The notes beneath the pieces are model-generated. The model was not told where the DNA came from and made no database searches. It saw nothing but the letters and a program-made list of their open reading frames with translations. The position numbers and the translations under genes are program-made. DNA of 64,000 bases from Novosphingobium sp. KCTC 2891 (GTDB lineage: Bacteria; Pseudomonadota; Alphaproteobacteria; Sphingomonadales; Sphingomonadaceae). The stretch spans positions 124,001-188,000 of the forward strand of contig NZ_JAPCZG010000004.1 in NCBI RefSeq assembly GCF_025938155.1, given 5' to 3'. Shown here piece by piece: positions 51,527-59,960 of the stretch; the first letter of the stretch is position 1, and every line of letters begins with the position of its first letter.

Positions 51527-54500
51527 ATGCCGCGCCACGCCGCCAACCGCTTCCTCGCCTCCACCGCCACGTTCGCGCTGATCCCGGTCGCGCTGGCGGC
51601 GGGCGCTGCCCCCGCCCTTGCCGACACCACCATCAGCACCAGCACGACCGCGCCGCTCGCCACCTCCAGCGCGGGCAACGTCACTGTCGCCAGCGGCGGC
51701 ACGGTGGCCGTGACGACCGGCAACGCGGTCACGGTCGATGCCGGCAAGACGGTAACCGTGAACAGTGGCGGCGCGATCACCGCCGGCACGGGCAACGGCG
51801 CCATGGGCATCTTCGTGGCGCCGGTCGCCACCACCATCACCAACGACGGCACGATCACCGTCACCGAAACCTTCACCGCGGCGGACGCCGACAGCAACGG
51901 CATCGCCGACGGGCCGGTGGCCAGCGCAAGCGACCGCTACGGCATTCACGTCGCATCGGGCGGCACCATGACCGGCTCGATCGGCAACACCGGGACAATC
52001 GCCGTCGACGGGCTGAATTCCGCAGGCATTGCCGTGGATTCGGCGCTGACGGGCGATCTCACGACCACCGGCACGATCAAGGTCAAGGGCGACAACAGCG
52101 TGGGTATCCGCACCGGCGCGGTGGCGGGAAGCGTCAACGCGGGCGGCTCCGTCTCGGTCATCGGCCAGGGCGCGCAGGCGCTGGTGGTGAGCGGCGACGT
52201 GGGCGGCAAGGTCAAGATCAACGGCGCGCTGACGCAGGCCGCCAGCTACACCGCCGACGATGGCACGACGCAGGTTCTGTCGCGCAGCGCGCTCCATTCG
52301 GGCAAGGCCGCGGTGCAGATCGGCGGCAACGTGGCGGGCGGCGTCGTGCTTTACGCGCCGGTGGATTCGTCTGCCACAGACCAGTCGACCGGCTCGATCA
52401 TTGCGTTCGGCAACAGCCCCGCGCTGCTGATCGGCGGCGCGGCCGATACCACCATCGGCGGCGGCACGACCAAACTCGGCACGTATTCGCTCGGCATCGA
52501 CGGGTCGGTTTCGGCCACGTCGTACTACAGTTCGACCGATGCCTATGGCGTGGTGATCGGCGGACAGGGCGGCAACGTGACCCTGACCAACGGCATCGGG
52601 GTTTCCGGCTCGATCACCGCCACGACGATCGATTCCTCGGCCACGGCACTGCTGATCAATGCCGGGTCGAGCGTGACCACGCTGAGCAACGACGGCACGA
52701 TCAAGGCCGTCATCAGCTCGCCCGGCATCGGCGGATCCTATGCGATCAAGGACATGTCGGGCACGCTGGCCACGATCAGCAACACCGGCACGATCGCGGT
52801 CAGCGGATCGAGCGAGGACAAGCTGGCCGCCATCGACGTTTCGGCGAACACCACCGGCGTGACCATCAAGCAGTCCCTGAACGCCACCAACGCCGCCCTG
52901 CAGGCCACCGCGAAGGCCGCGAGCGGCTACAACCCGGACACGGCCACCGTCTACACCTCGATCACTGGCGACATCTATACCGGCAGCGGGAACGACACGC
53001 TCGACGTGGGCAGCGGCAAGATCACCGGCAACACCTACCTCGCGGCGGGCGACGATACGGTGAAGCTGGCAGACGATGCCAAGTACATCGGCAAGATCGA
53101 TTTCGGCACCGGCACCGCCGCGATGACGATGGCCGGCAATTCGCGCTTTACCGGCACGATGGCGCTGAACGGTCAGCTCGGCACGCTGACACTGGCGGAC
53201 AGCGCGCGTTGGCTGGGCACGGTGACGGGGGGGTCGCAGCTGACGGTGAACGTCAATTCCGGCACCTTCGGCGCCAATGCCACCGGCACCACGGCCGTTC
53301 ACGCGCTGAACATTGGCGCGGGCGGCACGCTGGCGGTCTATGTCGACGGGGCGACGGGGACGAGTTCGAAGCTTGTCGCCGATACCGCCAGCTTCGCCAG
53401 CGGCGCGAAGATTTCCGCGACCGTTTCCTCGCTGGCGGAGGCCGAGGGCACCTACACCGTGCTGAGCGCGGGCACGCTGACCGGCACCGGCAACATCGGC
53501 GATACCGCGCTCAACATGCCGGTGCTCTACAACGGCACGGTGAGCGCCGAGGGCAATGACCTGCTGCTGACGATCTCGCGCAAGACGGCCGACCAGCTTG
53601 GCCTGAACGCGGCGCAGGCGTCGGCCTATGGCGCAATCCTGGCGAATGCCGTGAATTATGCGAGCTTGCAGACCAGCCTGCTCCAGGTGGCGGACGTTGC
53701 CACGCTCCAATCGCAGTTCTCGCAGCTTCTGCCGGTATTCAACGGCGGCACGTTCGACCTGGTGACGCGCGGATCGCGGCTGGCCGCGCGCCATGTGGCC
53801 GACGATTCGTCGATCTTCACGATCAGCGATGTGGGCGGCTGGCTGGAGCCGATCTACTTCCGCGGCACCGAGAAGGCCGACGCGACCGGCGCCGGGTTCA
53901 AGACCGATGGCTACGGCCTCTCGTTCGGGATGGAGCGGCGCACCGGCATCGGCAACATCGGCGCCTCGTTCCTCTACTTCTCGGGCAATGCCAAGACCGG
54001 CGACGCGCAGACGGTCAAGGGCAACAGCTATGAACTGGGCGCGTTCTGGCGGCTGGCGAAGGGTCCGCTCTACGCCTACGCGCGCGCCGGGGTCGGCAAG
54101 ACTTCGTTCACGTCGACCCGGACGTTCGCCGGAACGGCCGACAGCACCGCTTTCACCTATACCGCCGCCGGCAGCTGGAAGGGCTGGACCGTCTCGGGAA
54201 CGGGCGGCCTGTCCTACAAGGTGGACGTGGGCGGCGGCTTCTCGCTGAAGCCCAAGGCCGTGCTCGACTATTACCGCCTGCACGAAAACGGCTACACCGA
54301 AACCGGCGATGCCGCGCTGGCGCTGGCGGTTGGCAGCCGCAACAGCAGCGCGCTGAACGGCACGACCACGCTGGTGGCGGCATGGAGCGCGGGACAGGGC
54401 AGCTACGAAGGGCGGCCGTTCACGGTCGAACTCGAAGCTGGCCGGCGCAACCGCCTGTCGGGTGAACTCGGCGACGTGACTGCGAACTTCACGGGTGGCA

Positions 54501-54667
54501 ACGCCTTCACGCTCACCCCCGAATCGATCCGCTCGGCGTGGGTGGGCGAGGCCAGCATCCTGCAAGGCGGGCTGGACTATACCTGGAAGCTCAGCGCCGG
54601 GGCGGAACGCACGCAGGGCGGCGGCACGTCCTACTCGGCGCGCGCTTCGCTCAGCATCGCGCTCTGA
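51527..54667 (+). CDS. autotransporter with beta-barrel domain (type Va)
   Basis: 1046 aa. A signal peptide (MPRHAANRFLASTATFALIP ... ending PALAD) is followed by a long Gly/Thr/Ser-rich passenger (about residues 40-750) built of repeats ending in GTI/GSI (NDGTITV, NTGTIAV, TTGTIKV), the pattern of beta-helical autotransporters. A C-terminal barrel domain (about 765-1046) starts near VGGWLEP and ends RASLSIAL. It is thought to be secreted and exposed on the cell surface; passenger function (adhesion or matrix) is unknown. GGAAG lies 9 bases before the ATG. It is followed by a terminator. Confidence 0.93.
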   Translation: MPRHAANRFLASTATFALIPVALAAGAAPALADTTISTSTTAPLATSSAGNVTVASGGTVAVTTGNAVTVDAGKTVTVNSGGAITAGTGNGAMGIFVAPVATTITNDGTITVTETFTAADADSNGIADGPVASASDRYGIHVASGGTMTGSIGNTGTIAVDGLNSAGIAVDSALTGDLTTTGTIKVKGDNSVGIRTGAVAGSVNAGGSVSVIGQGAQALVVSGDVGGKVKINGALTQAASYTADDGTTQVLSRSALHSGKAAVQIGGNVAGGVVLYAPVDSSATDQSTGSIIAFGNSPALLIGGAADTTIGGGTTKLGTYSLGIDGSVSATSYYSSTDAYGVVIGGQGGNVTLTNGIGVSGSITATTIDSSATALLINAGSSVTTLSNDGTIKAVISSPGIGGSYAIKDMSGTLATISNTGTIAVSGSSEDKLAAIDVSANTTGVTIKQSLNATNAALQATAKAASGYNPDTATVYTSITGDIYTGSGNDTLDVGSGKITGNTYLAAGDDTVKLADDAKYIGKIDFGTGTAAMTMAGNSRFTGTMALNGQLGTLTLADSARWLGTVTGGSQLTVNVNSGTFGANATGTTAVHALNIGAGGTLAVYVDGATGTSSKLVADTASFASGAKISATVSSLAEAEGTYTVLSAGTLTGTGNIGDTALNMPVLYNGTVSAEGNDLLLTISRKTADQLGLNAAQASAYGAILANAVNYASLQTSLLQVADVATLQSQFSQLLPVFNGGTFDLVTRGSRLAARHVADDSSIFTISDVGGWLEPIYFRGTEKADATGAGFKTDGYGLSFGMERRTGIGNIGASFLYFSGNAKTGDAQTVKGNSYELGAFWRLAKGPLYAYARAGVGKTSFTSTRTFAGTADSTAFTYTAAGSWKGWTVSGTGGLSYKVDVGGGFSLKPKAVLDYYRLHENGYTETGDAALALAVGSRNSSALNGTTTLVAAWSAGQGSYEGRPFTVELEAGRRNRLSGELGDVTANFTGGNAFTLTPESIRSAWVGEASILQGGLDYTWKLSAGAERTQGGGTSYSARASLSIAL

Positions 54668-54690
54668 GGTTTCCGCAGGAGAACGCGAGA

Positions 54691-54724
54691 GGGGCGGCCC
54701 GCCGGGACCGCCCCCTTTTCCTTT
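54691..54724 (+). terminator. intrinsic terminator of the autotransporter gene
   Basis: GGGGCGG and CCGCCCC (54691-54697, 54708-54714) form a stem with a 10-base loop, followed by CTTTTCCTTT. It lies 24 bases after the stop. Confidence 0.75.
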
Positions 54725-55841
54725 ATGCAGCGGGGACGGAAGTCCGCAGCAGGTCGCGATACTGGCGCGGCTGGCTGCGCAGGTATTGCGGCGGCACTTC
54801 CACCTGCCCGCCCAGCGCGGCGGCGGCGCGCCACGGCCAGTGCGGCTCGTAAAGCACGGTGCGCGCCAGCGCGACCAGATCGGCATCGCCGGTGGCGACG
54901 ATCGCCTCGGCCTGTTCCGGCTCGGTGATCAGGCCCACCGCAACGACCGGGATCGACACCGCCTGCCGCACCGCGCGCGCCAGCGGCACCTGATAGTTCG
55001 GGCCGACCGGAATCGCCTGCCGCGGATCGAGCCCGCCGCTGGAAACGTGGATGGCATCGGCGCCGCGCGATTCGAGCGCCTTGGCGAAAGCGGCGGTCTG
55101 CTCGATATCCCACCCGCCTTCGACCCAGTCGGTGCCCGAGACGCGGACCGTGACCGGGCGATCTGCGGGGAAGGCGGCCCGCACCGCGTCGAACACTTCC
55201 AGCGGGAAGCGCATCCGGTTCTCAAGGCTGCCGCCATAGTCGTCCGTGCGATGATTGGAGAGCGGCGAGAGGAATTCGTGCAGCAGGTAGCCGTGCGCGG
55301 CATGGATCTGCACCGCGTCGATCCCCAGCCGCGCGGCGCGGCGGGCGGCGGCGACAAAGGCATCGCGGACGCGGTCCAGCCCGGCGCGGTCCAGCGCGGC
55401 CGGCGGGTTCTCGCCCGCGGCGAAGGGCAGCGCGGAGGGCGCCACCGTCTGCCAGCCATGGGCCTGCCCCGGCGCGATCTGCGCGCCGCCGTCCCACGGC
55501 CGCGCGGTGGAAGCCTTGCGCCCCGCATGGGCGAGCTGGATGGCGATGGGCATGGCCGAATGGCGGCGGACGCTTTCCAGCGTGCGCGCCATCGCCGCTT
55601 CGGTGGCATCGTCCCACAGGCCGACATCGGCGTAGCTGATCCGGCCTTCGGGTTCGACTGCGGTCGCCTCGATGGTGAGGAGCGCCGCGCCTGAATGGGC
55701 AAGGCTGCCCAGATGGATCGTGTGCCAATCGGTCATCTGCCCGTCGACGGCGGAATAGGTGCACATCGGCGCGATGACGATGCGGTTGGCAAGGTGAAGC
55801 CCGCCGACGTCGAAAGGCTGGAACAGCTTGGGAGAGGACAT
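54723..55841 (-). CDS. Old Yellow Enzyme-family NADH:flavin oxidoreductase (YqjM-like)
   Basis: 372 aa FMN barrel. The YqjM-type Cys in IVIAPMCTYSA, the substrate His pair in QIHAAHGYLL, and the FMN contacts in SLENRMRF and TVLYEPHWP place it in the thermophilic-like OYE group. The family reduces activated C=C bonds (enones, nitro-olefins, nitrate esters) with NAD(P)H. AAGGAG lies 11 bases before the ATG. It is followed 76 bases downstream of the aminotransferase gene's stop on the same strand. Confidence 0.93.
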   Translation of the reverse strand: MSSPKLFQPFDVGGLHLANRIVIAPMCTYSAVDGQMTDWHTIHLGSLAHSGAALLTIEATAVEPEGRISYADVGLWDDATEAAMARTLESVRRHSAMPIAIQLAHAGRKASTARPWDGGAQIAPGQAHGWQTVAPSALPFAAGENPPAALDRAGLDRVRDAFVAAARRAARLGIDAVQIHAAHGYLLHEFLSPLSNHRTDDYGGSLENRMRFPLEVFDAVRAAFPADRPVTVRVSGTDWVEGGWDIEQTAAFAKALESRGADAIHVSSGGLDPRQAIPVGPNYQVPLARAVRQAVSIPVVAVGLITEPEQAEAIVATGDADLVALARTVLYEPHWPWRAAAALGGQVEVPPQYLRSQPRQYRDLLRTSVPAA

Positions 55842-55917
55842 GGGATCAGGTGCTCCTTGGGAGAGGGACCGCCCCCAGATAGGAAGCGCCCCCCCGCCAT
55901 TGCACCCGCGCCCGGCC

Positions 55918-57054
55918 TCAGTCCTTCTTCTGCGCGGCAAACCAGGGCTTCATCCGGCGGATCGCCTCCTCGACCAGCGGGGTGGATACCGCGAAGCTGA
56001 AGCGGATGAAGTGGTGGCCCTCGACCGGATCGAAATCGATGCCCGGCGCGGTGCAGACCCCGGTATCGCGCAGCAGCCGTTCGCAGAAGGCCAGGCTGTC
56101 ATCGGTCAGGTGGCCGATGTCGGCCCAGATGTAGAAGGCGCCATCGGGCGGGGCGATCCGGGCAAGGCCCATGCCGGGCAGCGCATCGAGCAGCAGGTCT
56201 CGGTTGCGCGCATAAGTGGCGACGTGATCTTCCAGTTCGTCACGGCAATCCCACGCCACCAGCCCCGCATGCTGGCTGAGCGAAGGCGGGGTGAGGAACA
56301 GGTTGCCCATGCGCGCCACCGCCTGCCCCACGAGATCGGGCGGCACCACCAGCCAGCCCAGCCGCCACCCGGCCATGCTGAAATACTTGGAGAAGCTGTT
56401 GACGATCAGCGCCTGGCTATCGAACCCGAGGACCGAGACGGCCGGCTCGCCATACGTGATGCCGTGGTAGATCTCGTCCGACACGATGCGGATGCCGCGG
56501 CGGCGGCAGACATCGACGATGGCGGCAAGTTCGTCGGCGGGGATCACCGTGCCCGTGGGATTGGCCGGGCTGGCGAGGATCACACCGTCAGGCGCCGGAT
56601 CGAGCGCTTCGAGCGCGGCGGCGGTCAACTGGAAACGTTGCTCCGGGCCGCAGGGCAGTTCCACCGCTTCCATGAACAGCGCACGCAGGTTGTTGCGATA
56701 GGCGACATAGCCGGGGCGGGCGATGGCGACGCGCGCGCCGGGGCCGAACAGCAGCGACAGCGCCATGACCAGCGCGGGCGAGGCGCCGCAGGTAAGGATC
56801 ACCTGCGAGGGATCGACCGCGACCCCGCAGCTTTCCCTGTAGTGCAGCGCGATCCGCGCCTTCAGCGCGTCGCTCTGCCAGTATCCCATTGGATCGCTAT
56901 CGAGCACGCGGTGCGCCTCGGCGATGGCGGCGGCGGGCGCCCCGGTGGAGGGCTGGCCGAATTCCATGTGGATCACGTCGCGCCCTTCCGCCTTGAGGCG
57001 ATGCGCGAGGACCGAGACGGATATGGCGTGAAAGGGTTCGAGCCGGGCAATCAT
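55918..57054 (-). CDS. PLP-dependent class I/II aminotransferase
   Basis: 378 aa. Fold type I signatures: ASPANPTGT (Asn, Pro), VSDEIYHG (Asp for PLP N1), and the Schiff-base Lys in NSFSKYFSMAGWRLGW. The C-terminal Arg for the substrate carboxylate appears in HFIRFSF. It probably uses an amino acid with a 2-oxoacid acceptor; specificity is open. The start at 57054 agrees with the IARLEPFHAISVS beginning typical of the family. It is divergent from the gene at 57203. Confidence 0.92.
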   Translation of the reverse strand: MIARLEPFHAISVSVLAHRLKAEGRDVIHMEFGQPSTGAPAAAIAEAHRVLDSDPMGYWQSDALKARIALHYRESCGVAVDPSQVILTCGASPALVMALSLLFGPGARVAIARPGYVAYRNNLRALFMEAVELPCGPEQRFQLTAAALEALDPAPDGVILASPANPTGTVIPADELAAIVDVCRRRGIRIVSDEIYHGITYGEPAVSVLGFDSQALIVNSFSKYFSMAGWRLGWLVVPPDLVGQAVARMGNLFLTPPSLSQHAGLVAWDCRDELEDHVATYARNRDLLLDALPGMGLARIAPPDGAFYIWADIGHLTDDSLAFCERLLRDTGVCTAPGIDFDPVEGHHFIRFSFAVSTPLVEEAIRRMKPWFAAQKKD

Positions 57055-57128
57055 GCTCCGTGGCCTAGCAACGCGCCGTGGAAGGTTCAAATCCCGCGAC
57101 GACCCCACGCTCTTACTTACTCGAATGA

Positions 57129-57157
57129 TTGACAGCGGTGCCCCGGCATGGCCCAAT
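57129..57157 (+). promoter_or_regulatory. putative promoter of the 57203 gene
   Basis: TTGACA (57129-57134, consensus -35) with CCCAAT (57152-57157) 17 bases later, 45 bases before the ATG. The -10 is poor, so this is tentative. Confidence 0.35.
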
Positions 57158-57202
57158 GGCACGCAGACGGCCGGCACGAACCGGGCGCACAAGGAGAGGT
57201 CC

Positions 57203-57727
57203 ATGTCTACTGAACCGACAGCGGCGGCGCACGCCCCGCCATCCACCGGCCTTGCCGCCGGCATCACGCTTGCCGCCATCATCCTGATCGCCGGTTTCAT
57301 CGCGCTTGGCACCGCGCTGCACCTCCAGCCGCTCTATGCCGGCTTCACGCTGCTGTGGTTCTGGACCACGGTCGATATGTCCGACCTGAAGAAGCTGCCC
57401 GCCGCGGTAATCGGTGCGCTGGCCGGCACTGCCACCAGTTACATGGTGCAGATCGGCGCCAGCACGGGCAACACCGCGCTCGTGATCGCGGCTCTGGCCA
57501 TCATCATCATCGCGCTGTTCATGGTGATCGCCCAGCGCATGGCACTGGTGTTCAACGCCAGCTACATGCTGTTCGTGACCGTGATGAACGCGCCGCTGAT
57601 CCAGCAGGGCGAAAACTTCCAGAACGTGTTCGCCTCGATCGCGCTGGCGACGCTCTACTTCGGCGGCATCTTCTACATCGGCAGCCGCATCATGGCGGGC
57701 CGCGCCGCGCAGGCCGCAAGCGCCTGA
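57203..57727 (+). CDS. multi-pass membrane protein of unknown function (174 aa)
   Basis: An excellent ribosome site (AAGGAGAG) precedes the ATG at 57203. The protein has about five to six membrane helices (for example GITLAAIILIAGFIALGT and LVIAALAIIIIALFMV), small loops, and no motif I can name. Helix and loop sizes are similar to small inner-membrane DUF families such as YcdZ, but I do not claim membership. It is followed after 59 bases by the GST gene, with a GC-rich hairpin (57737-57764) between them. Confidence 0.78.
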   Translation: MSTEPTAAAHAPPSTGLAAGITLAAIILIAGFIALGTALHLQPLYAGFTLLWFWTTVDMSDLKKLPAAVIGALAGTATSYMVQIGASTGNTALVIAALAIIIIALFMVIAQRMALVFNASYMLFVTVMNAPLIQQGENFQNVFASIALATLYFGGIFYIGSRIMAGRAAQAASA

Positions 57728-57736
57728 TTCTTGCGA

Positions 57737-57764
57737 GGGCGGGGGCAGGCTGCTGCTCCCGCCC
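57737..57764 (+). terminator. GC-rich hairpin between two genes
   Basis: GGGCGGG (57737-57743) and CCCGCCC (57758-57764) with inner GGCAG/CTGCT pairing. No T-run follows, so it is a weak stop or an mRNA-stabilising element. Confidence 0.35.
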
Positions 57765-57786
57765 GCCTATTCCGGATACATTTTCC

Positions 57787-58575
57787 ATGCTGCTCTACGA
57801 CCATCCCTTCTCGCCCTATGGCCAGAAGGTGCGCATCATGCTGCGCGAAAAGGGCCTCGCCTTCACGCAGGCGATGCCGCCGGGCGTGGGCTCGGGCGAA
57901 GGCGACGACTACGCCCGCCACAACCCGCGCATGGAAGTGCCCGCGCTGGTGGTGGACGACAACGCCACGCTCTACGATTCCACGGTGATTCTCGAATATA
58001 TCGAGGACGCCCACCCCCTGCCCGCGATGCGTCCGGCCGATCCGCTGCAACGCGCACGCTGCCGGCTGATCGAGGAAGTGTGCGACACGCACTACGAGGC
58101 GATCAACTGGGGCCTTGGCGAAATCCGCTTCTTCGGACGAGCCCCCGACAAGGCCGAGGCGCTGCGGGCGAGTGCCGGGCGCGAGACGGCACAGCTCCAG
58201 AACTGGCTTGAGGCGCAGATTCAGGACAGCGGCTGGCTGACCGGGCCGGACTTCGGCTGGGGCGACCTTTGCGCCGCGCCCTACGTCATGATGTCGGGCC
58301 TGTTCGGCTTCCCGCCCCGGTCTGGGTCGCGGTTGGAGGCATGGCTCGAACGCGTGCGCGCACGGCCATCGGTGGCGGAAACTTTTGCCGAAGCCGAGGC
58401 GCAGGTCGAGCCAATGGCGCAAGTCGCCGCCTTCCTCGAGGCCGGGCTGTTCAAGCGGCAATACCGGGATCACCGGCTCGAATGGATGATCCGCGCGGGC
58501 GGGCTGGACGTGGTGCTGGACGGCATCGCCAAGGACAATGTGCGCTTCACCGATCTGGGCAAGTTCGCGGGCTAG
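57787..58575 (+). CDS. glutathione S-transferase family protein
   Basis: 262 aa. N-terminal thioredoxin-like domain starting LLYDHPFSPYGQKVRIMLREKG, with the Ser/Pro/Tyr positions of the GST active-site turn, the cis-Pro in MEVPALVVDD and the gamma-glutamyl site DSTVILEYIED. The helical C-terminal domain follows from about residue 90. This is a different subgroup from the two NYSSWSLR GSTs in the window. Its stop overlaps the end of the outer-membrane efflux gene on the other strand by 4 bases. Confidence 0.9.
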   Translation: MLLYDHPFSPYGQKVRIMLREKGLAFTQAMPPGVGSGEGDDYARHNPRMEVPALVVDDNATLYDSTVILEYIEDAHPLPAMRPADPLQRARCRLIEEVCDTHYEAINWGLGEIRFFGRAPDKAEALRASAGRETAQLQNWLEAQIQDSGWLTGPDFGWGDLCAAPYVMMSGLFGFPPRSGSRLEAWLERVRARPSVAETFAEAEAQVEPMAQVAAFLEAGLFKRQYRDHRLEWMIRAGGLDVVLDGIAKDNVRFTDLGKFAG

Positions 58576-59960
58576 CCACCCAGCGCGCGGTGGCAGGCGA
58601 GCACCGCGCGGGCGGCGTCGAGCCGGGCATCGAGCACCGCGTCCGCGCCGTCGAGCCGGACCGTTTCCACCGCGCGAAGCTGGTCGCGGCTGATCTCGCC
58701 CACCCTGAACGCGGCGGCGGCGCGTGTGGCGGCGCGGGCCAGCGCGGCCTCCTGCGCCTGCCGCTGCACCAGCGCCGATCGCGCGGCCGCCAGCTGGATG
58801 AAGGCGCTTTCGACCTGCTCGCCGGCTTTCAGCACCTGTCCGCGATAAGTCGCCAGCGCCTCGTGCTCCTGTCCGCGTGCGCGGGCGATCTCTGCATCCA
58901 CCCGGCCGAAATCGAACAGGCGCCAGCGCAGCCCGACGCCGCCCTGGATCACGCTGGAATCCCCGCTGCCGAAAGTGGACAGCGTGTTGCTGCTGAAGCC
59001 GAGCAGGCCGGCGAGGCTGAGCTTGGGCCAATATTCGCCCAGCGCCTGCCCGACGCGGGCATGGGCGGCACGCAGCCGCGCTTCGGCAACGACAAGATCA
59101 GGCCGCGCGCGCAGCAGGTCCGCCGGGACGCCTGCGGCCGGATCGCCCGCCTGTGGCACCGCGCCGCCGGCCGCGAGTTCGGGCAGGTCGGTGGACGCCG
59201 GTTCGCCGACCAGGATCGCCAGCCGCCCTTTCGCCACCTGCACCGCCCCGTGCGCGGCGGGCAGCGCGGCATCGAGCGCGGCGAGCATCGCCGTCGGCTC
59301 CTCCAGCGCGTTCGCCGCCGCCTCTCCCCGCGCCACGCGCCGCCCCATGATGGCGTGGCGTTCGACAACGAGCGTGCGGCGCTGCGCGAGAAGCGCCAGC
59401 TGCTCTTCGGCCGCACGAAGCCCCAGATAGGTATCGGCCACTTCGGCTGCGACCGCGAGGCGGGCCGCGTCGGTGCCCGCGGCGGCGGCGACGAGGTCAG
59501 CCCTCGCCGCTTCGTTCTGGCGCGCAAGCCCGCCCGCGAAATCGAGATCCCATGACAGGTTGAGGCCAAGATCGATGCGGTTCTGGGTGCGCCCGAATCC
59601 CGGAACGTAGCGCGAGAGCCGCCCCAGCCCTTCCTCCAGCGACTGCTGCGAGCGCGCGGCCGTGCCGCTTACCGTGGCCGAGGGCAGTGCCGCCGCGCGC
59701 GCCAGCCCCGCGGCGGCGCGCGATTGCTCGACCCGCGCCAATGCCACGTCGATGTCCGGATTGCCCGCCAGCGCGCGGGCGACAAGGCGGTCCAGCACCG
59801 GGTCGCCGAACGAGGACCACCATGCGCGCTCCGCCGGACGGGGCATCGAGGCGGCCTGTTTCCACGCACCTGCGACCGGCAGTTGCGGCGGGGCATACGC
59901 GGTGCCGGCCGCGCAGCCGCCCAGCAGCAGCGCGGCGGCGGGGATCAGTCTGCGGCTCAT
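58572..59960 (-). CDS. NodT/OprM-family efflux outer-membrane lipoprotein
   Basis: 462 aa. A lipoprotein signal ends LLLGGCAAG. The outer-membrane factor repeats follow, each with long helices and beta strands (ARVEQSRAAAGLARAAALPSATVS and LLRARPDLVVAEARLRAAHARVGQALGEYWPKLSL are the typical repeat signatures). It forms the TolC-like exit duct. The ATG overlaps the RND stop (ATGA). It is the third gene of the tripartite efflux operon. Confidence 0.95.
   Translation of the reverse strand: MSRRLIPAAALLLGGCAAGTAYAPPQLPVAGAWKQAASMPRPAERAWWSSFGDPVLDRLVARALAGNPDIDVALARVEQSRAAAGLARAAALPSATVSGTAARSQQSLEEGLGRLSRYVPGFGRTQNRIDLGLNLSWDLDFAGGLARQNEAARADLVAAAAGTDAARLAVAAEVADTYLGLRAAEEQLALLAQRRTLVVERHAIMGRRVARGEAAANALEEPTAMLAALDAALPAAHGAVQVAKGRLAILVGEPASTDLPELAAGGAVPQAGDPAAGVPADLLRARPDLVVAEARLRAAHARVGQALGEYWPKLSLAGLLGFSSNTLSTFGSGDSSVIQGGVGLRWRLFDFGRVDAEIARARGQEHEALATYRGQVLKAGEQVESAFIQLAAARSALVQRQAQEAALARAATRAAAAFRVGEISRDQLRAVETVRLDGADAVLDARLDAARAVLACHRALGG

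Noticed and set aside
51263..54886. 1207-codon minus-strand frame opposite the autotransporter
   Set aside because: Arg/Ala/Gly/His-rich mirror of the repetitive passenger; no start signals and no domain.
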